A DNA stretch of 64,000 bases from Sclerotiophoma versabilis (GCA_012274445.1 JAAROD010000087.1:1-64000), one strand, 5' to 3'; positions 23,167 to 34,400 are shown, counted from the first letter of the stretch. The notes: generated by a model from the letters alone, not told the origin. Made by a program: numbers and translations.

Positions 23167-23664
23167 TATTAAAGTTATACTTTTAAGTAAAGCTTATAAG
23201 CACTATTTATATTAGTTCTTAGAGATAAGCACTAGTATAGAAAGGTCTATAAGAGTTAGAGTTATTACCTAGTAAAATACTATAATAATAGAGGTTAATA
23301 ATAAGTAGTATAGAGTAGACTATCTAGCTTAAGAGTTAAGGTTAAAATTCTAAAGATAAACTTAATTAACTAAGTTAAATATAAACTATAAAGGTTATAT
23401 TCTTACTAACTATATACTTACTAGGAGATAATACTTATCAATAAGCAACTAGAGTTAGTTTAATAAGATATATAGTGTTGCTTATTAATAAGTAATAATA
23501 TATAATACTTATTAATAAGTAGGTTATATATATTATACTTATTAATAAGTATATTACGTAACTATATAAAGAGAGATTCTTCCTAGCTCTACTCTAGCTT
23601 ATAGGTAAGAGCTCTAGTTAGCTACTTAATTACTATACTGCTTTGTCTGCACAGGATTATAACA
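23167..23664 (-). repeat. Decayed family-B LTR with four palindromes
   Basis: This 498-bp stretch matches the 469-bp intact LTR in reverse orientation from end to end (TATTAAAG at the left for TGTTGAAG; GGATTATAACA at the right for GGATCGTAACA). The palindromes have become ACTTATTAATAAGT-type sequences and there are four instead of three, accounting for the 29-bp greater length. Together with 22986-23166 this is the 5' end of a dead B copy. Confidence 0.9.
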
Positions 23665-24260
23665 CTTAGCTTCTAAGTTAAGCTATTATAACCTATCTAC
23701 TTAACCTAATACTATAGTTATTTACCTTATATATATTTATCTATAGTCTTACTTATAAGATATTCTAAGTATTACTCTTATTCTTCTTCTTATATAATAA
23801 TTACTTATAGTTCTAAGTATTCTATTTTTAGAATAAAAGTAGTAGGTTATTAGCTATAAGTCTTAGTAAGTTTTATAGTAAGATTAAGTCTACTATAAAA
23901 TATTAAGTTTAACCTAATATAGAGTTTATATATATACTACTTAGAACTTTAAACTCTTTTTATTTAGCTTCTTACTTATTCTGTTAGTTTAGATATTCCT
24001 TAGGTTAAGCTAGACCTAATTCTCTATTCTATATTTAGTGCTAGCTACTTTATATAGTTAACTTATACTTCTTATTACTAGAAGTTAGTTATACCTAAAA
24101 ATACCTAGTTTACTACTTATTATAAGGTTTATATAATTACTTTAGCTTATTCTTTAGAATTAGTTAAATAATCTATTAGGTTCTTTTTAAATTTATTATT
24201 TAGTAACTTAAAAAAGAATAGTATATTCTTAAAACTATATTGTAAAAAGAAGAGTAAGGT
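23665..24260. repeat. RIP-decayed flank with the second inverted-repeat arm
   Basis: Positions 23665-23717 (TTAGCTTCTAAGTTAAGC...) match the reverse complement of 21365-21410 over about 50 bp with few differences. The remainder is TA-rich with no recognisable coding. AT-rich decay stops near 24260 and normal composition resumes. Confidence 0.5.
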
Positions 24261-24302
24261 TTTATTAGTTAAATATACATCTACTTTTTGTATCCACGTA
24301 TG

Positions 24303-27200
24303 GTGTCTATACGTTCTCCAGGCCAACCTCCATCTTACTGATGACTAGGACAGCGCTTAGAAGGACGGCGCTTAGAAGAACGGCCTGCAGACCATATGCG
24401 TCTGCAGTCTTCTTGACCTCCTCCAACGCTTCCTCGTCCCCCTCATCAACGAGCACGATGTCAGGCTTTACGCCCCCAGTATTCTCTAACAAAATACAGT
24501 TGTACCATTCGCAAAGATAGGTCCTGAGAGAGGTACGAACGAATTCCGGAAAGCCGAAAACGATGATAGAGAGAGGTAGAGCACGTAACATTCTTGTGAT
24601 GTGCTCGAATGCGAATGTTGGCGACGATTCGTGCTCATCTTTCGAGTCACAAATCCTCATCGGGAGATGTATGTCAATCTCAGTCCCCGAATGAACATCA
24701 CTTCGGACTTGGATTTAGTCACTGAGTAGAGTCACAAGACTCTTCACGATCGACATGCCCAATCCTACACTATCCGAAGCCGTGGGTCCTCCTGAGTGAA
24801 AGGAACAAACAGATGATTTTGCAAAAAGTCTTCCGACATACCTTTTCCCGTATCCTTGACAGTCAGACTGACAGTTCGACTGGATCTGAGATGATTACCA
24901 GTTCTGAGGGGATCTTTGGTTAGTTCTGACGCAGTAAGAGACACCATAACTGATCCCCTCTTTATCTATCTCAAAGCATTTCCAATAAGATTGACCGCGA
25001 TACGTCGTAATGCACCAGACTCTGTTAAATAAGACCAGTTCTCTTCGTAGCTGATGTCGCAAACTACGATGACCTCTTCGTCGGCAAAACTTTGGAAAGA
25101 TCTTCCAGATTCAGCAACCCCAACCACCTCTTCACAGAGCAAGGCAACATTCGTGCGGGTATATAAGCCAACGAAATCTTGGCCTGGACCCGAGTCAAGT
25201 CCCTGTATGTTGGATAGTGCCCACGGAGAATTGGAAGTATGGTGGCGGCGGCTTTCGTCTTGGCGGCTTTCGTTCTGGTGGCGTTCGAATTGATTGATCT
25301 TCGCGTACGATAGAACACTTGTGAGTGTCTCAATGAAGTGTAGAACCACATGAAGCAATGATGCCATCAAGTGACTTCTGTAAAGGATCCAGACCAAATT
25401 CGTCTAAGAAGCTGTACAGCGCCCAGAATGCCAAGAAGAGGAGTTACTGCAAGGTCAACGTTTGAATAGTTGGACTAGACGTTTCTTACTGAGTTTATGA
25501 CTGACAGAAGAGACAAAGTCTCTTTCTGCTTTGCAACAACTGCTGTGTCGTACCTTCCAATCTCCGACTCTATGATTGATTGATTGACTGAATTGATTAA
25601 CGTCCTATTTCGACCTCCCGGGGGGTACTTGGGACGCGTCACGCCTTGGATTTACGAATTGCAGCTCTACTATGGGAAACGTTATTCCGAGTGATTGCAT
25701 AGGGCTAGCCCCTAGGTCTAGCAGCAGATCTCCGCCAGATCTCCGACTCTACCACGCGCAAGAACACCTTTAGAGAGCCAAGGTCGGCCGCGCCTGTGAA
25801 CACCGGTCTCGCTTGATTTCGCCACGCGAAACACGCATAGAGGCGCTTTGCGGAGGTAGGGTCGTTGAGTGGCACATACATCAGCTGCTTGGCATCCGGA
25901 AATGTGAACCGTAGTCTTGCCATCTCTTCCGGAGGTTCCACTTCGAACAATGTCCCTTCCTTCACCTGCAGGATACATGTGTTGGTAAAATACCACATGG
26001 CACTTGTGGGTTGGCAATCCATCAACCGTTCTAGAAAGCTGTCATCGATTCCAGATAGCTCAGTAGAAGACATCGAGGGGGGTGAAACGTTCAGCTGATC
26101 AGAACAACCAGATATTCCAAAAGTTTCTGCCGGACCATCAGCATTAACACCTTTCGGATAGCCTCTGCTAGTAAAGGTCCGAGTATTCGAATGGGAGTTA
26201 ATTTACAGGCATCAATGTCTTTCCGAGGTGGTCCTGCAAATCCTTGCAGAAGCTTCAGCCCTGACTCTGTCGAGGGTTGAGCTTCTCCATGGGGACCAGC
26301 AAGACCACCCGCAAACAAAACTCCGTCAGCAGCCAACGCATACTGTAAGCATTGAGCAGCCTTTCGAAAAACCTTCCTGTACAGTGTGTCCCCTGTCCCT
26401 TCGCTACGTTCCCTGCAACGGCCATCTTTGCCAGCTTTGGTAGTCGACGTGGGTGTCTCGTGTATATCATAGCACTGAGCTTCAGGCTCACTGTGAGTGG
26501 CTCCATGGAGTGCAAGTTCTTCAGACTCCATATCTCCCCACTCTGGAGTCGCCGAACATGCTTGTGGTTCTTGTGACATTGCGGCAGGATCCGCTCTTTC
26601 CAGGCCTTGACTGTGGGTTTCGGCCGTAGACGTAGTTCTCCCCTCAAAAATCGGTGGTTCTTCGCGGACTTCAGCCCGTAGTGGGGGTGAGTGTGCAAAA
26701 ACGTCTAGTTGCTCTTGCAAGATGATCCACCTGTTATGAAACCTCTGTTCTCGTGCATGATCGAGTACCTCGACACAATTGACGCCAATATTTGTTAGCA
26801 TAGTAGCCTCGGGCACTGACAGTGAAGAACGACCAGTTGTGTTAACCACAAAAAGAACTCCAATGGGTTGGCTACCTTTCAATACCAGAGACGTCCCGGC
26901 ATAAAAAGATAGATAAGGTGGACCAACAACAATTGACAGCCTAGCGGTTTCACCTCTGTGTTGCAGTGTAGGCATCGTGAATATCCGGTCTTGTGGTATT
27001 GTAGATGTGCCATTGGCAATGGTATGCTCGAAAAGCCAAAGCCAGGTTGGAAGGTCCGCGTCACCGAATTGCAACCGAGCATTTTTCTCAGTGCTGAACT
27101 CAAGTTCTGAGAAGGCATCGTTCGGTTTTACTTTATGGCCACCTGCAACGAAGTGTACGTGAGTCCCTTCGGTGAGCACAACGAACGACCCATGCACCGC
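24303..27200 (-). pseudogene. Hybrid histidine kinase with GAF domain, degraded
   Basis: Pieces of one sensor kinase lie in order on the - strand. They are a GAF-like domain (26.1-27.2 kb; PYLSFYAGTSLVLKGSQPIGVLFVV), a linker, and the phosphoacceptor region SSVSHKLS (about 25.49 kb; family SSxSHELRSP) followed by a 46-bp GTAAGA...TTGCAG intron. Next come the dimerisation helix (VLSYAKINQFE), N box (VNLIGNAL), G1 (DTGKGM), F box (LFVPFTQED) and G2 (SVGLGMSIVKSL), and last a degenerate receiver-like tail. It is broken by a TAG after the N box (about 24963), a frameshift near 24778, a TAA near 24716, frameshifts in the dimerisation region near 25350, and a 179-bp interruption at 25572-25750. It ends where the RIP block begins and probably lost the true 3' end. 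The N terminus beyond 27.2 kb is unclear. Such kinases feed a phosphorelay for stress or development. Confidence 0.85.
25560..25751. repeat. 13-bp direct repeats bounding an insertion in the kinase relic
   Basis: ATCTCCGACTCTA occurs at 25560-25572 and 25739-25751. The kinase reading breaks at one copy (VVESEI) and resumes at the other (SEIGRYDTAVVAKQKDFVSS). The roughly 166 bp between them have no counterpart in the kinase and include a TGAT microsatellite. This could be an inserted short element with its target duplication, or a tandem duplication followed by decay. Confidence 0.55.
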
Positions 27201-28775
27201 TGTGAAGTCTTGTAAGCAAACTAACTTGACGTGTGACGGAAAGACTCATAGCAAGCTCGAGGCGATCATTGCGAGAGCCATTAACAGTGGAAGATTCCAC
27301 TTGGACTACTGCCTTATCGTTGCTTGCGACAAGCTGTAGGTACCTAGACGGCAGGTTGGCATACTAGAAGGAAGGGGGCACTTAACAGCATACTTATTCA
27401 CCTCGTACGTAACGCGAATCCGTTGCATCGAGTTCATGTTTTGCGGTGCATTCAACGCATAAGCTGTGATGCGGTATCAGAGACTAATGAAGTTCTTGTC
27501 GATGACGCAATTAATTGGTGATGTCAGATTCCAAAACAAGCAGACCCTGCATGCTGCGAACACCTGGCCTTCTGTAGTGCAGGTACTCTTAATACACCCT
27601 TACAGGTACTCTTACCTAAACTATACTGCAGGTGCCACTAGAAAGCATGTGCAACTATATTTAGCATCTAATGCCCTTACTAGGAGTATATCTACCTAAC
27701 AACCTTTTTTTAGCACCCTGTCTTAGGCTGCCAACTGCCACAAACGCGCTGCTCAACTACCTTGTTCTCTGCAGAGTCTCCAGTATGCATAGTCCAAGAG
27801 GAAGGCGCAGAAGCGCTTTAGAGAGGTGTGCCCTTCGCTGAATTGCTTGTGTACACTTTCCAATTAGACATCGCAGAGACGAAGGTCCTTAACATTGCGG
27901 ACCAATCTAACAAGGAGAACTGCACTCAGTCAACAAGATACAAACAGTTACACAACATATTAAGAAGAGTCCAGCTGCCATGTGTGCAGCGTGTCTGAGT
28001 GTGCACAATGGCCAACGGCGGAGCTCAGCCCAAATGGACAACACATTAATTAGACAAAAGTCTGTTCGCCTGAAACGTACGGGTCATACCGGTAGCTACT
28101 CCACAATCCCGGTTGTACCGTAGTGATGAAGATGGACAGCCAGTGGTAGAGCGCGGCAAGGCGAGAAAGCAGCGCGAGGCTGAAGAGTTAGGCCGCGAGT
28201 GGGTGCAAATAGTGTTTTTGCCTAACGAGAGATGACCGAGACCAGCAGGCTAAATGCAAAACATCGAAATGAATCCTAATCAACCTCATGCCGTTGCATC
28301 CAGGCCTACGTCCAACGCATGTTCACAGAAGTGCACAGTGTTGCGCTCGTTCTTTGATTCGTGGAATGCAAAATCTGGAACGTGGACCATGCGCCATCGG
28401 CCCGTGGCTTGCCTCAGCTATGTCGCAACATCACCTAGTGCGGAAAACGCCAGATGCAACGTCTGGAATCCAACCAGTTCTGTAAGATTACACGATCAAT
28501 ATCTCTTGTTCCGATCTAGAAAATGCCAAGTAAGGAATCGACGTCCGGTCTCAGGCACAGATGTAAAACCACAGGGTTGGATATCTTAGCCATGCCGATT
28601 ATCAGATCACAGAAGTTGCTCCACGGTCGCTTGAATGCCACGGTCAGATAGTATTAATATGCGTGTACTTTCCTCTCATCGAGTTCACAGTCTCTAGGTT
28701 ACAGATTCAGTTCTTTAGGCTGTCCATTCCTGACAAGATCGGTTTCCATTCTTTTGTACTCATATTCTTGTCAGT
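27201..28775. other. Intergenic, no supported gene
   Basis: About 1.6 kb. The part next to the kinase (27200-27420) may hold its missing 5' coding sequence: an open - strand stretch includes LVASNDKAVVQVESSTVNG, but no start or splice could be fixed. A few tens of bases at 27590-27720 are TA-richer, with repeated AGGTACTCTTA. The rest is ordinary composition, with only short overlapping frames. Confidence 0.5.
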
Positions 28776-29925
28776 ATGATTTCACTCTTTATCCTAATCG
28801 CATCCCTCGCATCAGCAGGCCTTATCGAGGGAGCCAACCTGAATATCTCCAAGAGCATCATTCTAGAGGCCAGACAGCGAGGAGTTCAACAAGGCGGCCA
28901 ACAAGGAGGCCAAACCTGCTTGAAAAACAACCTGATTCAGACGGCCAGCACCCTCACCGGCCAGGAAGCCGGAACTGAGGGCATTAAACCCGGCCAAGCA
29001 CCTTCTGCTATGTAAGCTATCCAGACGATTCGTAATTGTGGCATGCGCTGACTTACCAAACAGCGACAAAGCGAACTTCATCAACTTCTGTGAGGGTCAG
29101 GTAATCACCAACGGTATGCAGATTCTGACCGGGTCCTGCAATGGCATCCCTATGGGTAGAATCCCTGCCCAGACCAACATGGTCGCGGCCGTGATCACCA
29201 ATCCCAAAGTCGGTGTCAAGATTCCCTCCGATACTACATTCAACATCGAGGTGCAGACACAGCACCTCAGCGCCGGCTCCTTTACCAACCCGACAACCAA
29301 CTACTACACTGCACCACAAGACCTGGATAAGAATGGCGACATTATAGGCCATTGCCACGTCACAGTTCAAGATATTGGCAACTTTCAAGCAACTACACCT
29401 CCCGACCCGACTAAATTTGCATTCTTCAAAGGCATCGACGATGCCGGGAACGGAAAGGGCCTACTGAAGGCTGTCGTGACAGATGGTCTCCCCGTTGGTA
29501 TCTACCGTGTGTGTACCATGATCGCGGCCAGAAATCATCAGCCGGTTAATATGCCTGTTGCCCAGCGCGGAGCCCAAGACGACTGCACCAAATTCGAGGT
29601 TGTTCAGTCCAGCAACGGTGGAAACAAGGCATCTCCGAATGTTAAAAATGGCGATGGAAAGCAGAATCAAGCCCAAGAAGGGATCTTGAAAAACAAGGGA
29701 GACAAAGGGAATGGAGCCACTGGCAACGCTAATGGAAACGGCAACACAAATAACAACGCGAACAGCGGAGGCATAGCAAATGGTAGCGGTAAAGCAGGCG
29801 GTGAAGGTAAAGTAGGCGGTGAAGGCAAAGTAGGCGGTGAAGGCAAAGTAGGCGGTGAAGGCAAAGTAGGTGGGGAAGGCAATGCGAACAGCAACAGAAC
29901 AGGAAGATTCAGACGTGCTCTATAA
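28776..29925 (+). CDS. Secreted protein of a conserved fungal family with Gly/Glu repeat tail
   Basis: Two exons (28776-29011 and 29064-29925). The 52-bp intron has a GTAAGC donor, a GCTGAC branch site and a CAG acceptor, and the spliced frame is exactly 365 codons. It begins with a signal peptide (MISLFILIASLASAGLIEG). The central domain (AAVITNPKVG...FNIEVQTQHLSAGSFTNP...HCHVTVQDIG...KFAFFKGIDDAGNGKGLL...YRVCTMIAARNHQPVNMPVAQRGAQDDCTKF) matches, from memory, a widespread family of secreted fungal proteins of unknown function. The conserved Cys and His positions suggest an extracellular fold. The tail after residue 210 is low-complexity Asn/Gly/Lys, ending in five VGGEGK repeats from an 18-bp minisatellite. 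No breaks were seen. Secretion and subtelomeric location would suit an effector or wall-associated role, which is inference. Confidence 0.88.
29797..29881 (+). repeat. 18-bp coding minisatellite (GGCGGTGAAGGCAAAGTA)x5
   Basis: Five nearly identical in-frame units encoding VGGEGK at the C terminus of the secreted protein. Unit differences are third-base changes (GGT/GGC, GGG), so the array arose by duplication and is under reading-frame constraint. Copy number is likely to vary between isolates. Confidence 0.9.
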
Positions 29926-32900
29926 GAGTCAAGCGTAGGAAGAGTACAAGAAATTCGAAGATCAAGCACTTTTCCACCCTTCGCAGCGCGTTAAGGTCTT
30001 TCTTGGCCCTAACCATTGCGCGCAAAGTACAGATCCGTCACTATTCATTGCTATTGTCGAGGCCATCCATCAGGCAATCTTGCACGTCAAATCATTCCCA
30101 TTGGTGAATCTATGAGCCTCGAAGTTTTCCTCTGCTGCTGATATGCACAATTGAATTTGACCTATGATAAGAAAAGTCAATGCTGATATTCTGCTACGTA
30201 CACAAACAATTTCACTTCATTTTCGCAGGTGGTTTCCTTATGACCTCACCGCTGCTGGTCGATGAAGAGTGGTTGCGAGATGCGATGGCCATCTGAAGGC
30301 ACTCCACGGCGTTGAATATCTCCTTTACCGCTGCCAGCAGCTTGGAGACGTAGTGCGGCCGCTTACGCAATCTTGGAAGCGTGTATCTTGACACACTCAT
30401 CAACGGGTTAGCGCAGATGTAGCGCGACTGGTTGGTTTGGCTCTGTAGATCATACTGCAGCAACAGCGGAGCTGTTGGAATCGTTGCACGATCATAGAAT
30501 ATGAATTGAGGCGTCGGCTGTCTAAAGCAGCGCGTCCAACGATCGATAATATCGTATCGTATGGACAAAACTCACTACTTATCGTCTGTTTCTAGTGTTT
30601 TCATTGATTAATTACATCCAAAATGCCTAATTACGTACGATAAGCCGTAGTACGGCAGTAAATTACTAAAAATAGCTTAGTGTGTAGCTTTAGAGTGTAA
30701 CTGAAGTCTTAGAAAACTGCTTCTGCAGCCCTTTGTTCCAAATCCCTTTGCTGGGTTTGAGTACTGCTTTTGATCAGGGGACTCTCAACTACCTAGGTCT
30801 TAAGCCAGTTCTTCTGCAGCTGTATAGCCTCAATTATTGAAGCTAAGATGTTGTTTGGATTAGTGGACATATACAGCAGAGCTTGGATACAGACCTTCAC
30901 CGCGTCTACTAAGTAGAAGGGCTAGTAGCTCTTACCGTGCAGAAGAGCATGCGTTATACTAAGGCCAAATTGCCTAAAATAGCTCTGAGTTTACTCTCCT
31001 TTGTTAGGTGTCTGTTGTATCCTAATAATAGGTGTGTGTGCAGAGGTAAAGAGGGCGTTAACTGATTGCGCGACTGCTTGTTAGAGATGGACATTGTGGG
31101 CGTATAGGCATTGCAGTGTTATAGTATAGGTAGAATTGGGCTACTGTTGTTAAAGAAGACTAGTAAGATGCTAAGATCTACAAGCAAGGCCTTTATAGCT
31201 AATTACAGGGCTCTATTAAGTCTAACTGTAGGAGCTCCTAAAATCCGTGTGTATCACAGTACCATGGTTGGACTCGCAACTATGCATCACATACGGTATC
31301 GCATGGCCTGGCTACTATCGATCGATCGAATACGTGACGATAACTGAGTGGTATTATTGACGATAGTATCGATCGTTGGACGCGCTGGTGTAAGGAGTGG
31401 GTGGAAGAGTAGAATGTTGGAGGAAGAACTGTTCCTGTATAGTTGTGCGGCACCAGCGGGCTCCTCTAAAGACAATGGAATAATGACTACATGGCACGCT
31501 TACACTGCTTCAAAGAATGGGGGTGGTTTTCAGATTTAGCTTTGGTGGTGTCAGCTCATAGCAGCCGAGATCTTTGCAGTGCGTCTACTTTTGGGGTTAG
31601 GTCGCATATTAGATAGGTCCTACACCACCCACAGCAATGATTCCTGGTGAAATTATGCTGCGAACGGCCTTGTTACAAAGCCGATGTTGGTTGCAGCAGG
31701 AATCTTCCACGGCGTGTTCTAGCCATACCGGTACGGCTGGGGAGGTTTGAATTTTACGCAGCCATTGCATACTCTTTACCATATTGTGAGGATAGTAGCC
31801 TAAAGAAGATAGCCACATCTGGGCTTGATAACGCAAATCTCTACTACTATGGCCACCCCTGCCAAGGCCACACCTATTTACACCCCTTGTACCATATCTC
31901 AACTGCCGCAGGCCAAATGCTGTCGTAGAAATGTACTCATTACTAATCGTGCCGTTCGATGGCCTAAACTTAAGCTGGGCTAAGATGCTAGAACAAGACA
32001 ACGACATACACGCTCTTCTTGACTCTCTGGATCTATACTACAGGCACTCAATCGTGCAATAGTCATGATTCCGGTCAAACTTCCTTCTACAACACTCTCA
32101 GTATACGCGGACACTACTATCACCGTCAACTGCTTGTCGCAAGCACGCTGCTTCACGCGACAGTTGTTGTGGCCCCAACAATAATTAAGGATTAACTATT
32201 GTAAGCAGCCCGACATCCCTTTTGTATGCTTAGATTAACGGGACACGAGTTGTTCCCTGTCCCGAGGCCATTTCAGAACCCAGACTAGAATAAGTTCATG
32301 TGTGCTAAAGGATGAATTTGATAGCGAGCTTCTCAGCGGTTCTTTTAGCCTGCCTTTCCCCTAGATATCAACGCTAATTAAACGCGATTGTACGCCCAAC
32401 TTATGAAGCCAATAAGTACTAAGGTGGAAAGGGGGGGAGGGGGCGGTGATTGTCCGACATATGTTGAACCTATCCCAGCTTACTAATATAAAAACTACGG
32501 CCAACTAGCTAAGTGCTAAGGGCAGCGAGCCTCCTGTTAGCAAGGACTAAGCTGGTGAACTGGTTAAGCGTCATCCGGAGTTTACGATTAAGTTTAATTA
32601 AAATGGAATTAGACAAGAGATATCTGTGAGGAACCTGAGATTATCTATAAGAAGCTTTTTATAGTAGAGAATCTAAAGCCAGGTATGGTATCCTAGACAG
32701 AAACATATACAACTTCAACATGTCTAGCTTCATGGCAGATGTTGAATCAACAACTCTATAGTATATTTTCCTATTCCTATGTTCTTAATAAGATTTCAAA
32801 CGTCCTATACTATAAAATTACAATACATACTAAGACTATCAAAAAACAAATGGTAAGTACTATGGAACTAACCGAAATCTGCTCACGTTTTCCATTTAGT

Positions 32901-33024
32901 AAACATCAGAACAAGTAGTGTTGAAATATGTATAATAGTTCTAGCTATTATATAACTACTCTAAATATGAACTGTTTCTATGTACAAGTATAGAAGTCTG
33001 CCATGTTGTGCGGGTCTAGTGTCC
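29926..33024. other. Intergenic, scattered relics, no supported gene
   Basis: A 118-codon - strand frame at 30212-30568 (basic, starting MSIRYDIIDRWTRCF) has no domain I recognise and is weakly supported. At 30690-31030 the - strand reads as a decayed protein with a 45-residue stop-free run (PFYLVDAVKVCIQALLYMST) between stops, probably a dead gene or transposon. A G-rich run (GGGGGGGAGGGGGCGG) lies at about 32428-32445. From 32460 to 32960 the DNA is AT-rich with mild RIP-like composition. Inverted CGATAGTATCGATCG copies flank 31315-31375. No gene can be called. Confidence 0.5.
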
Positions 33025-34400
33025 TTAGTTCTTGGTTACATGGAAGATGGCCATGTCGTGATTCCCTAGCGTAGCGCTAACAGAAGTGCCACTTCCTGTC
33101 TTGCCACTGTAGGCTTCCTTCCACTTGAAAGTACCGCTGCCTAGACCGGGCACATCCTTAAAGTTTACTGAGAGCGTGGCCGCACCATTTGCCGCAACTA
33201 GACCAATCACGACGCCATCAGAAAGTGGTCCGGCCCAATAAGGGTAAAGAACGCCACTTTGTGGAGCAGAAGCGCCAGAGGGCCGGAAGTAGGTAGCAGG
33301 CTTTCCCAGCGGGTCTTGGTTGATGGCGATGACGTCCTAAGAGATCCCCATGGTAAGTGTCGTGTCTACGGAAGCTTGGATGGAATGAGCACTTACCTTG
33401 TTCTTCAGAATTGCTAAACTTGACGATCCAATCTTCGTCAAATCCGTCCCTATCAGCAAAGGGCTCTTAGAGATAGCCCAGATCCCAAAATGAGCTCGCT
33501 CTTCGTTCTCCGTCAGTGCGTTGTTGCCAACTTCTAGCATGTCGAAGTCATTGAATCCTCCAGGACCGGCAGCTTGCGCTAGTCCTTGGCCGTAGGTCGC
33601 AATAGAAACGATTGATGACCAGGTGGCGGTAACATCGCCAGTGATGCGCCAGCTATTTCCTGTGACATTGCCCCATGACTGGACGTTGTCTTGTCCCCAG
33701 TTGCACAGAGCGTAGTAGATATTGCCACCGCTAGCTTGAAGTGCATTGCGCATGGTCGTATAGCGGGCTTGCTGATTGGTGCTTGGTGCATTACACTATA
33801 GCTGTTAGCATGTGTCTATCACTAAGGGAGTTCGGGGTCCATACGTTGTCGTATTTCCAGAAGTCAACCCCCCATCCGGCCAAAGTCTTCGCATCCGCGG
33901 TTTCGAAGCCTTGCGAGCCAGGGTAGCCGGAGCAGGTTTGCGTACCCGAGTCTCCGTAAAGACCTTCCTTTGTCAGCTTTGTTTCTATGATTCCGTATCC
34001 AATGCATACCGAATTTCAAACCCAAGCCATGAATCTGTTTCGCGACAGGAGCGATGCCATTAGGCCATTTGCTCGGATCAGGAACGAGCTGGCCGTTGCT
34101 ACGTGACTTCAGGGCCCAGGCGTCATCGATGTTGATATATTGATAACCAAGGTCTTTCATGCCCAAAGACACGAACGCATTGGCCGCTGCTAAAGCTGTG
34201 TTTGCGGATGATGCTGAATCTTGTGTGAGCGGTGTCAAAGTAATAGGAGGTTACAACGTACGAAGACCAGCATTCCAGTTGTTGAACCCCATGGCAGGTG
34301 TTTTACCAACGCCATTGGCGATCCGCTTGGAGACGGGCTGGCCATTGGACGGAGCACAGGATGCAATGCCAGCGAAAGCCAATATGAGTTGCGTGTACAT
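33025..34400 (-). CDS. Alpha-galactosidase, glycoside hydrolase family 27, secreted
   Basis: Five exons on the - strand: 34262-34400, 34010-34219, 33845-33963, 33397-33795 and 33025-33336. All introns (42, 46, 49 and 60 bp) are GT-AG, with branch sites such as GCTAAC or GCTGAC where visible, and the spliced frame is exactly 392 codons. A signal peptide (MYTQLILAFAGIASC) leads into the GH27 start GKTPAMGFNNWNAGL. Then come YINIDDAWAL, the nucleophile motif WKYDN|C (Asp, split by intron 3), ALCNWGQDNVQSWG, and FNDFDMLEVGN with the acid/base Asp. INQDPLGK follows, then a beta-sandwich C-terminal domain. Length and motifs are typical. It releases terminal alpha-1,6-galactose from galactomannan or raffinose-type sugars outside the cell. 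No defect was seen, although it lies among pseudogenes. Confidence 0.93.

Larger units (their letters stand above)
110..24260. repeat. RIP-decayed AT-rich subtelomeric repeat block (contains one undecayed insert at 12314-19251)
   Basis: Outside the intact element the DNA is dominated by TA steps, with CA, TG and CG scarce, and no frame stays open for long on either strand. That is the mark of repeat-induced point mutation (CpA to TpA on both strands). Comparing decayed and intact copies of one element family in this window shows the changes directly as C-to-T and G-to-A. Several transposon relics can still be read through the decay and are listed separately. I assign no functional gene in this block except the inserted retrotransposon. 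Confidence 0.93.

Noticed and set aside
23430..23550. Array of ACTTATTAATAAGT palindromes, at first sight a CRISPR-like or replication-origin repeat
   Set aside because: Explained as RIP-mutated copies of the GCTCGTCAACGAGC motif of the element B LTR.
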